From assembly GCA_949987705.1 (NCBI GenBank), contig OX465282.1, forward strand, positions 9,970,501 to 10,034,500: a stretch of DNA of 64,000 bases, given 5' to 3'. The translations under genes were made by a program, and so were the position numbers. Shown in pieces: positions 20,290 through 28,990 of this stretch. How positions within the stretch are numbered: position 1 is the stretch's first letter; the number at the start of each line of letters is the position of its first letter. This stretch comes from Thereva unica (taxonomy: Eukaryota; Arthropoda; Insecta; Diptera; Therevidae). The notes under the pieces are model-generated. The model was given only the letters and a program-made list of their open reading frames with translations, had not been told where the DNA came from and ran no database searches.

Positions 20290-22022
20290 TCCCTCCACAT
20301 TTCCTCAGACCTCATCATATGGTCTAGGATGTTTTCGGGCGTTAGTGGCTCCTCGACCCTTTCTTCTAGTTTCGCCCTTTCCTCGGCGAATCTCGAGCAG
20401 GTACAGAAGACGTGTTCTGCGTCTTCCTCCGTCGCTGGGCATACCGGACACAACGGTGAATCATCGTGCCCGAAGCGGTGGAGGTATTTCCTATACCCCC
20501 CGTGTCCGCTCAGGAACTGCGTGAGGTCGTAACTTACTTCCCCACGCTCCCTCGTAGCCCATATTTCCACGTTAGGGATAAGTCTGTGGGTCCAGCGACC
20601 CTTAACAGACTCGTCCCACTTCGCCTGCCATTCCCTTAAAGACTCGCAGCGCGCCATCTGCCGCCGCACCCTTCTTGGCTCCCCTCCACCATATTCTGGG
20701 TCATAGAGACGCATGCCCTCCCTCGCCAGAATATCTATGGGAATCATCCCAGCTATCTCGCACGCCGCATCGTCGGACGTGGTCCTGTACGCGCAGCAAG
20801 CGCGAAGTGCACTTAGCCTATAAGCACCCCTCCATTTTCTGCTATTTGCAGTCCTGTTTAACGCTGCTGCCCACACTGGCGCTGCGTATAACAGGACTGA
20901 GCTTACCACCCTCCCCAAGAGGAGGCGGCGACTCGGTCTAGGGCCCCCAACATTGGGCAGCATTCTTGCGAGTGCTGCACAAATCGCAGACGCTTTGTCT
21001 GCCGTGCCCTCCAAGTGCGCTTTGAAGTTTAGCCTCCGGTCGATCATCACTCCCAGGTACCTTAGTGCGGGCTGTGAGTGGATGATCTGTTCCCCTACTT
21101 TTATCCTTACGGATACCAGCTTTCGTCGCTTGCTGATCAGCACTGCTTCCGTTTTGTGCTCTGCCAGCTTCAACCCAGCGCGTTCTAGCCACGCTTTTAT
21201 TTCCCAGATCGCTTCGTTTGCATACAGTTCGATGTCATCTGGGTGTTTTCCTTCGACAACTACCCCGATATCATCTGCAAACCCGATCGCCACTGCTTCC
21301 TTTGGAAGACGAAGCCCCAACACATCATTGTACATTGCTATCCATAGGAGAGGGCCCAGGACGGAACCTTGCGGGACACCGCATGTTGTCCCGAACACTT
21401 TAGGGCCATCATCCGAATCACAATGAAGCGACCTACCCTGAAGGTAGTCGGCCACTACACGCACTAGGTACTTTGGTGTGCCTAGCTTGATCAACGCCTC
21501 AACTATTTTGCTCCACCTCGCTGAGTTGAAAGCATTTTTAACGTCGAGGGTTATCAATGCGCAGCAGTGATTTTTTTCTATGGCGGCTCTTGCTATGCCC
21601 ACCACCATATTGACTGCATCAGTCGTCGACCTTGCCTTTCTGAAGCCGAACTGCTTGTCCGACAGGCCACCTACCCTTTCGACGCTAGGGAGAATCCTGT
21701 TACAGATCACCCGCTCGAAAAGTTTGCCTATACAACTAAGGAGGCATATCGGTCTGTAGGACGATGGGTCCCCTAGAGGTTTGTTCGGCTTCGGTAGGAG
21801 CACGAGTTTCTGCTGTTTCCATCGCTCAGGAAAAAACCCCTCTCTCAGGCACGCTGTGAAAACTTCAGCAAACCTGTCTGGCGCTATCGTAGCTGCTAGC
21901 TTCGCCGCTTTATTTGGTATGCCATCCATGCCAGGGGCCTTATTGATGGCTACCTTTTTTGCGGCCTCCAGGATCTCATCTGCGGTTATTGCAGGTATCT
22001 CTTCTGGGTCCACCTGGAGGGT
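20290..22022 (-). CDS. R1-type LINE ORF2, reverse transcriptase part, truncated
   Basis: About 574 residues on the minus strand without a stop, cut by the N gap at the 5' side and by the satellite at the 3' side. The RT fingers start with KAPGMDGIPNKAA. The palm has LDVKNAFNSARW, then GVPQGSVLGP, and the catalytic FADD box is at 21270-21281. A Cys/His knuckle (CPVCPATEEDAEHVFC) lies near the C-terminus, as in R1-clade ORF2. The frame then runs through WRDE directly into the 10-bp repeat. The usual ORF2 end, 3' UTR and poly(A) tail are missing. R1-clade elements often prefer rDNA or simple-repeat targets, but without the 3' end or a TSD insertion cannot be told from later rearrangement. Confidence 0.85.
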
Positions 22023-22222
22023 NNNNNNNNNNNNNNNNNNNNNNNNNNNNNNNNNNNNNNNNNNNNNNNNNNNNNNNNNNNNNNNNNNNNNNNNNNNNNN
22101 NNNNNNNNNNNNNNNNNNNNNNNNNNNNNNNNNNNNNNNNNNNNNNNNNNNNNNNNNNNNNNNNNNNNNNNNNNNNNNNNNNNNNNNNNNNNNNNNNNNN
22201 NNNNNNNNNNNNNNNNNNNNNN
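22023..22222. other. Assembly gap, 200 N
   Basis: Exactly 200 N, a conventional placeholder length for unknown distance. The flanks belong to two different LINE types (GC-rich R1-like RT and AT-rich endonuclease), so unseen sequence and further junctions lie here. Confidence 0.99.
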
Positions 22223-22518
22223 GTTTTTTCTAATCATGTTATATAACTTATTTCTCTGATTACGCAGAGATCGCATATTACTATCAAGCCAAGGTTCCGA
22301 TAATTTATTCCTTTTTCTAATTTTGGGGACATACTTGTCAATGATGTTGAAGATAATAGTGTAGAAGGATGACACTACTTCGTCAAGATCATTGCTTGAA
22401 AGCCTATGTTCCCAGTCGACAAGGAACAATTCGAAAAAAATGCTATTGAAATTTGCGTTCTTAAAGTCATATACTATTGAGTTGTTGTATGACGTAACAT
22501 TGAATGGTGGTGCGGAGT

Positions 22519-22990
22519 TCGAAGTGGGGCCTCGGAAGTCTAGAGGTAAGGCGCCTGACTACTATCCCCAGAGGTCCCGGGTTCGAATCCCGGCGGCGCC
22601 ACGGTCCTTCGCCTTTCCCACCTAACTTTCCTTCTTTCTTCTTCCCTCTTTACATTCCTGATTCCCCTGTCATAGCCTTCCTTAGTCCTTCCCCGCTCCA
22701 CCAAGCGCATGCCATCGGTTGGTTGATGGGATTCAACTCGTTTCAGGAGGCATAACACGCCAGCCAGTTGTTCTCGACGCCCCGATGTCAGAGTCGCGAA
22801 ATGGTTGTGAGTAGGTGGAATAAAATATCGCGGCTAGGTTGTGACAGTTTACTTACTTCTCTTATCTCTATCTTCCGGCTAGAGCTGCTGTTCGACATTC
22901 ACTCTAAACGAAAAAATACATTGTCGACAGTACAAAGGGACTTTCTCTAAGCCTCTAGTCTGTCACATAAAAAAAAAAAAAAACACCCAA
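22519..22990 (+). mobile_element. tRNA-derived SINE, copy 1
   Basis: A 472-bp element flanked by a 7-bp duplication, GCGGAGT (22512-22518 and 22991-22997). Its head resembles a tRNA gene. An A-box-like stretch (TCTAGAGGTAAGGC) precedes a perfect B box, GGTTCGAATCC (22580-22590), and the acceptor-like end is GGCGCCACGG. Both boxes would serve an internal RNA polymerase III promoter. The body has no coding capacity and the 3' end is A-rich. A related copy lies at 54184-54642. It interrupts the endonuclease fragment. Confidence 0.88.
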
Positions 22991-23624
22991 GCGGAGTGGT
23001 GAGTAGAATTGGTGAATAGGTTTTCCTCATCGGAAGCGGGTAGGATAATTACCTCCTCATAGGAATTAGTGAAAATCAGATCCAACCATTTACCAGAAGA
23101 GTTTGGTTGCCTGATAATTTGACATAAGTCATTGCCATAAAAAGAATCGATAAACTTTATATCGATAGCATTTATGGCATTAATTGGAAGAAGGTTACCT
23201 TCCTCGTCAGGGATAAATAAAATATTGGGACGGTTAAAATCGTCCAAAACAAATATGTCATCGTCACTCACGTGAGTCGTTAACTTCATCTAAAATATGA
23301 AGTAAATCATCATACGTAGATTCGTCAGAAAGGGGGGGGGGTATATAAAAAGTGCCGATGAGTATGTTTTTCTTGCCCAATTTGATTCGAACAAAAACAT
23401 GTTCGAAAAATTGTGCGTGATTGGTTGTTAATAGTTCACAATTTAAGTAGTCCTTGACGGCTATAAGTACTCCGCCTCCTCTTGAAAAACCGGTGTTGTA
23501 GTCTCTATCACTCTGTAGACTGTCCAGCTGGAGTCTAATATCTCCTCGTTTAGGAATGTGTCATTTAACCACGTTTCAGTGATCACGAGCACATTGAAGA
23601 GACAAGATTTTGAGTCGATGTCGA

Positions 23625-23936
23625 TGGGTCTTACGAAAAAGATATTGTTTCAAAATGTTGCTGAAAAAGATATTGTTTCAATTTATTGCTGAAAAAGATA
23701 TTGTTTCGGTTTCTCGCTGAAAAAGATATTGTTTCGGTTTCTCGGTGAAGAACATATTGTTTCGTTTTCTTGCTGATATGTTTTGCAGCCAGAAAATGAA
23801 ACAATATGTTCTTCACCGAGAAACCGAAACAATATCTTTTTCAGCGAGAAACCGAAACAATATCTTTTTCAGCAATAAATTGAAACAATATCTTTTTCAG
23901 CAACATTTTGAAACAATATCTTTTTCGTAAGACCCA
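23625..23936. mobile_element. 312-bp foldback element (near-perfect hairpin)
   Basis: The two halves are inverted copies of each other (arms about 150 bp, loop about 10 bp around 23781), with only two mismatches noted near the loop. Ends are TGGGTCTTACG / CGTAAGACCCA, and TCGA is duplicated outside (23621-23624 and 23937-23940). Each arm is built from several tandem copies of a roughly 28-bp motif containing GAAAAAGATATTGTTTC. Removing it and one TCGA joins the endonuclease frame. No protein is encoded; short ORFs here are reading artefacts. Confidence 0.9.
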
Positions 23937-24267
23937 TCGATGTAGAGATCCTTTATTTTACCTCTCATTCCACTGCAATTGTGGTAAAAAAGTCTTATGC
24001 CGTCATGTTGATAAGGTTTTGGGTGGGGGGTCGAGGTGTTGTTATTCATTGGGGGAGTGACTAGATGAAGCATTTCTTCATCCGTCGGGAATATTCGGAA
24101 TGTATTCTTTTTAAACTACCTCAAGAGGTGGAATACTTTTGGAATAAAGTGAATTAACCTTACTTTTGCAAATATTCTTTAGCAAGAAAGCGGTAACCAT
24201 GGACCTTAGTAATTATTTATTTTTTATATCTTTTAAAAGTTTTCTAATAATAACAATAATTTCAGAT

Positions 24268-25050
24268 ATGGAAAATATTAACTTTAAATGGACACCAGGA
24301 GACATCAAATGTCTAATCGACATATACGAGAAGAAAATGAAGATATTTGAAACACTTCCAAAAAATAAAGTGTGGACAGAGGTGGCTTCTGAGATGAAGG
24401 AAATGTGCGGAAAGAATTGAAGGGTTGTAAGTCTAAAGGGTCTAAGTGCCAATTTTATTATTTGGAGATATAACAAAAAACATAATAAAAAACACGTTGG
24501 CACTTACGGCCCGCCACAATTTTTTTTGTGTGTAAGTAAAATTTTAAAAGAAACAGGCACCTTGACCCATTTGGATATTATTAGGCTTGCCACGTAGATT
24601 GTATTTTCGTAAAAATATTGACTTTTGATTTTTTGGCACTTAGACCCTTTAGACTTACAACCCTTCAATTTTACCGGTGACCGAGTAAATGGACAATGGA
24701 AAGGATTTAAATCCACATACAAAAAGGTCAAAGACCATAACAGGATCAGTGGAAATTCAACGAAGCATTGGGAGTACTTCGAAAGAATGGATTTTTTACT
24801 TTTTCGGCGCCCAGAAGAAAATCCTAGAGCAACTTGCTCTAGTGATGAAGACTTCAATGTGCGTTCAGATTTCCAACAACAAAGAACCAGTTACGATTTT
24901 GATGATATTATTGAAGATACCTCTTCCTCAACATTACCAGCAACATCAGCATCAAAGAAAAGGAAAAATGAAAACGCAGAAGAAGCTGCAATAAGCCAGA
25001 ATACACCAAGAAAAAATGCCTGTAACAAGAAGATTTGTTGGCCTTTTTGA
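24268..25050 (+). pseudogene. Myb/SANT-like DNA-binding protein, split by a MITE
   Basis: Residues MENINFKWTPGDIKCLIDIY up to MCGKN, then, after a 248-bp insert, FTGDRVNGQWKGFKSTYKKV, together form a trihelix Myb/SANT-like domain. Such domains occur in Harbinger-type transposon partners and in many insect expansions. A Ser-rich acidic linker and a KKRK basic patch follow. The ATG is preceded by a good 3' splice site (TTTCAG, just upstream), so a 5' exon probably lies before 24260. A frame change near 25016 leads to another frame that seems to continue the protein (FEKLVEKSQKIK). The gene is probably dead. It may be host-derived or a transposon partner gene. Confidence 0.68.
24419..24666. mobile_element. 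248-bp MITE
   Basis: Terminal inverted repeats of about 34 bp, GAAGGGTTGTAAGTCTAAAG... at the left and its complement ending ACCCTTC at the right. AATT is duplicated at 24415-24418 and 24667-24670. The interior is AT-rich and non-coding. Removal of the element plus one AATT rejoins the Myb-like frame. The superfamily is not assigned. Confidence 0.9.
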
Positions 25051-27047
25051 AAAACTTGTGGAAAAATCGCAAAAAATTAAACTATCTTTCAACCACGAAA
25101 AAACTATTGAGAAGACTTTATTAATTTTAATTATTATTATTAATATTATTTTGAGCTATAGTCCGGGCGCTGGAGCATTTCCAATGGTTTTGGCGTGATG
25201 TAACGGACTTTTTTGGTGGAATCGGTCAGAAATGACATCCCCAACAATATTCAGGGGGTGCGCAAGCATGAAACTCCCTGGAAAACTTGTGGTAGCCCAA
25301 AAACTGAAAAATTCACCAAAATTTCCCTGTTTTTTTACCTTTCTTGTTAAATATGTATCTCTTAACGAAGGCTTCTAGGCGAAAAATTTGTTGAGCATGT
25401 TTTATTCGTTATTGGACTTGCTAAAACTTACCCTAAGGTGGATTTTTGAAATTTGAATTTTTGCATTGCAAAATAGCCGAAAACCGCGAAAAAAGTACCT
25501 CACTTTAAAGTTATCACAAGGAAAGAAGAGACCATTATCTTCCAATTTAATTTTGGAATTAGATAGTTAAAGGCATGATAAACTTATATCCAAAACCCAA
25601 TCACGGTCGGTCAAATAGTTTTTGCATAATGAATTTTGCAATTAAGTGAATTTAAAAAGTTAAATTTGTTACTGCGCCAAAAGAAAATCTCCCATGTTGG
25701 TCCTGATTTTTTTACGTATGGTCTAAAACTCTCTTTACAATATCCAATCATTAAAATTCTGGTTTTTAAATTTTTTTTTATGGTTTTTAATTTTTTTAAA
25801 TTTTTGGCAAAAAACTGCAACTAAGGCGTTTTTTCCACAAAAATTGCTAACTCGGCGACGCCAGGAATGCTAGGAGCGTTTCAAATTCGCTCGAAAAAGG
25901 ACTCAGCTTCCATTGAGCACAACTTTCAATAAAATATTGTTAAACATAATTTTTTAAACAAATTAGAAAAATTACCGAATTTTGTTTGAATTTTTTTGAT
26001 GTTACTAGCTGGAAACCTTTTCGATTCCCTACCCAAATTAAAAAAAAAAACACAGCTTAATTGGTGCAGTAGATAAAAAAGTATTCACTCGCTTTCTTTC
26101 GACTATGGGTTTCAAGTTTTCGGTCTAACCGATATTCGGATGTGATAGTCAGTTCCGATAATCGGATTCCAGTGAAAATAGTCTAAAAAAACTAAAAAAT
26201 ATTTTAATCTTAACATAAAGGTAAAAAATAATTTTGAATGTAAAGTTTTTACTGCTATAGACAGTATATGGACACAACATACCTTTCGAAATGAGAAAAA
26301 GTGTCCTTTCATTTGATTAACCTATAATGAGTGCGTTATAAATAAAAAGAGTAGCTATTTTGTGTTGGCCGTCATTTTGAAGTTTGAATGACAGCACATA
26401 GCTAATATTTTTCTACGTATCATACTGTACCGACACCCTTTTCTCGTACTTCACAAAAGTTATTGTTTATTAAAAGTCACTGATTTTTATGTTTCTCAAA
26501 GTATAAAATTTTATTTATCAAAAGGTCACTAATTTTAATTTACACAAAATATAATTTTTATTTCAAATTTTAAAACTGTTTTCAAATACAATTCACTTTC
26601 ATATGATTTAATTTTTATGCTTTATAAGCTTTCTCTAAAATAACAATTCACTTTCAAATTCTGCACAATTTTTCTATATACTATAATTTAATTCTAATTC
26701 TTCACAATCTCTTTTCCAAATACTCAACAATTTCAAATTTTACTTTAATATCTACTCGACTTTTTCATCAACTGACTGTCCGAAACTTATCTACGTTCTT
26801 ATTTTTATATCCTCGACGAAGGCACAGGGGTCTTTGACCTAAACGGTTTTTTCTCCTCCTAAGACGGTACATTTTTCAATTAAAATACATGCTTCTAGAT
26901 ATTTCTGAGAGAGAAATAATGCCTGGCAGTGCCTTCGTTTTCGGTAATAATTCTACGTTTTCTCTCTTATTCTATGTTTAATATTTCAATTTAATTTGTA
27001 TGTTGGTACCACTGACTGCAAAGTGTCAGTGGCACAATTTGTGGTTT
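25051..27047. other. AT-rich spacer, no gene seen
   Basis: Two kilobases of A/T-rich sequence with many homopolymer runs. The first 150 bp may still be degraded 3' sequence of the Myb-like gene. I see no protein signature, terminal repeats or RNA gene; the short ORFs are low-complexity. Confidence 0.6.
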
Positions 27048-27145
27048 TGATATTTTGTTTATTTATTATGTTTTGTTTAGTTATTATGTTTTGTTTATTT
27101 ATTATGTTTTGTTTAGTTATTATGTTTTGTTTATTTATTAATATT
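27048..27145 (+). repeat. 18-bp minisatellite
   Basis: About five copies of an 18-bp unit that alternates between TTTTGTTTATTTATTATG and TTTTGTTTAGTTATTATG. Confidence 0.85.
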
Positions 27146-27550
27146 CTTTTTAGGGTGATGCTTAAACACATACCCTTTCATTTGATACCAATGTCAGGAG
27201 TCGGGGAGCAATATTGCGAAAATCGGAGGCCATCTAGAAACAGCCAATTTGATTTTTTTACAAAATGGTCAGATTGCATTATCACGTGAACTGTACATGT
27301 GTGCAAAATTTGATGCTGCCATATATCATTACAAAGTGAATTGAATTCACCTTCGAAGCTAGACAACGAAATATGGAACGTTCCGTTTCTGAATTCATTT
27401 GCAATTTGAAATCGCGCGTTTTTTCTAGAACATGGTCGTTTGACACTCTTCATGGGTAACAGCTGCATGCTAGCTGCGAGTGAATCTTATGTTTACTCGA
27501 ACGTGCATGCTAGCGGCGGGCTCGTTCGTACCTACCTCCTGCACGCCAGC

Positions 27551-27959
27551 TAGTGATGAGCAAGACTGGTGTTGCAGTTTTGCCTTTGCTTGCACATTTA
27601 GCAAAACCAAAGCTAGACCAAGATAAGACAGGACTACAGAAAAGTGAAAGGTCAAGATAGCAAGACTTTTGGCTCATCACAAAGTGCCAAAAGTCTTGCA
27701 GTGATGAAAAAAGGGCCCCGCAAAAAGTCTTGCAGTCTTATCTTAGCTTGCTAAATGTGCAAGACAAGACTTTTCGCTCATCACTGTAAGGCTTTTGGCA
27801 CTTAGTGAAGAGCCAAAAGTCTTGCTATCTTGACCTTTCACTTTTCTGTAGCAACAAGTCCTGCTTTCTTCATTTTGCAGTTCTGTCTTGCCCTTGTCCT
27901 GATTTGTGTTGATCTTGATTTTCTTGCTAAATGTGCAAGACCAGTCTTGTTCATCACTA
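27551..27959. mobile_element. 409-bp hAT-type MITE
   Basis: Terminal inverted repeats of 20 bp, TAGTGATGAGCAAGACTGGT, match at 19 of 20 positions. The flanking octamers ACGCCAGC (27543-27550) and ATGCTAGC (27960-27967) match at 6 of 8 positions, consistent with an aged 8-bp hAT duplication. Inside are further inverted stretches (AGTGCCAAAAGTCTTGC and its complement) that suggest a nested or dimeric arrangement. A related fragment (TCTTGCTAAATGTGCAGGAC) lies near 46570. Confidence 0.75.
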
Positions 27960-28139
27960 ATGCTAGCTGCAGGCCAAGTTCATTTTTACTCGGGACCGGA
28001 CATTTCTCAAAGCGTACTATATATCCGTCAGACCTTTCACTATATCTTTTGCGTGTTCTTCTTCTTTGGTACGTTAGCTGACGGTCCGAGCAGGAAGTCC
28101 CCGCAACGGATACGCTGCTGTCGGTGCCGCTGCGCTGGG

Positions 28140-28990
28140 TCTCACACTCTATTCACGATTTTTTTCCACTGTTGCCGATTTTTGGTGACGACTCGAGCCT
28201 CGGAAACTGATAATCGTTGATTCTTTAGGTCACCCTCGATATTCTTTAGCCAGGTTTTCTTCGGTGCCGATCGTTGGATTATCCAGTCTGCGGGACGGTC
28301 TCGCCAGAGAAGTTCACATGGCAAGTTGTTATCATCCATTCGGTAAACATGTCCAAACCACCGTAGTCGGCGTTTTTGCATTTCTTCTTCGATCAGTCTC
28401 TACTGATCGCATCTTTGTCTGACTGTCTCGTTTCGAAGGCGATCGCGGTGTGAGACACCGAGGATCTGCCTCAAGCATCGCCTTTGGAAGACCTCGAGCT
28501 TCTTAGCGTCCGGTTTGAGCAGTATCCACGTTTCAGATCCATAAAGAAGAATAGGAAGGATCAAAGTTCGGGGAAGGCGTACTTTCGCTTTCATGGAAAT
28601 ATTTGTTTGTTTCCATATGCACCACTTGAGCGAGGCGAATGTTGCCGTCAATGCCACATTCGTTTGTTCAACCAATGATCCCAAATATTTGAACCTCGGA
28701 AGCTGTTCGATTTGGGTTCCATCGAGGTGAACACTGGCCCTCAATTCGTCCGTTGTGAGCACTTTGGTCTTTTCCGCATGGATTTTTAACTCGTATGACT
28801 GAACGAAGAAGCCGCAACAACTGGGAGATCCTGGTCGGAGCTAAGAGTTGTCGCGCAAAACAGAGTCCGCTGGAGGGCAACTGTTTCCGCCCTATGTCCC
28901 ATGAGGGATTAAAGGAGTTTAAAGAAAAAGAAGAAGATGGCTGAACGATGCGGGAAATGTCGTATAAGATGTCCATTGCTTCGGCATCCG
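28140..28990 (-). pseudogene. RTE-like LINE, C-terminal RT fragment
   Basis: On the minus strand, 28762-28400 encodes LTTDELRASVHLDG, FKYLGSLV, then LYGSETWILLKPD. After an in-frame TAG, 28381-28142 encodes RRLRWFGHVYRMDD. These are typical of the thumb and C-terminal part of RTE/craniiform-type reverse transcriptases. Upstream, a short plus-orientation stretch (about 28799-28930) resembles another LINE 3' end inserted here, and AMDILYDISRIV (near 28970) continues the RT. The catalytic box is absent. The flanks match a repeat at 40720-40800 that lacks this fragment. Confidence 0.75.

Larger units (their letters stand above)
22223..24110 (-). pseudogene. LINE apurinic-type endonuclease fragment (Jockey/CR1-like)
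   Basis: Read on the minus strand from about 24110 down to the gap, three blocks make one endonuclease domain. 23941-24110 encodes FYHNCSGMRGKI. 22998-23620 encodes ITETWLND, VLDDFNRPNI and LDLIFTNS. 22223-22511 encodes the domain end (VPKIRKRNKLSEPWLDSN). The DFN and W(L/I)D signatures fit Jockey/CR1-like LINEs rather than R1. A foldback element splits blocks 1 and 2, and a SINE splits blocks 2 and 3. A 10-G run near 23331-23340 accompanies a frame break. The RT part is not seen; it may lie in the gap. The exact clade is uncertain. Confidence 0.72.

Noticed and set aside
18193..20532. Plus-strand ORF across the satellite and LINE edge
   Set aside because: Antisense shadow of the LINE fused to satellite translation.
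18168..22013. 1281-codon minus ORF joining reverse transcriptase to ECGNAG repeats
   Set aside because: The repeat part is satellite read through because the unit has no stop in that frame. Only 20290-22013 is real LINE coding sequence.
22550..22600. tRNA gene at the SINE head (also 54215-54265)
   Set aside because: The B box is good, but the sequence is followed by a 400-bp shared body with A-rich tail, and copy 1 has a target duplication. It is a SINE, not a functional tRNA gene.
23631..23930. Two 61-codon ORFs, one on each strand, with near-identical sequence
   Set aside because: They are the two arms of the foldback element read on opposite strands.
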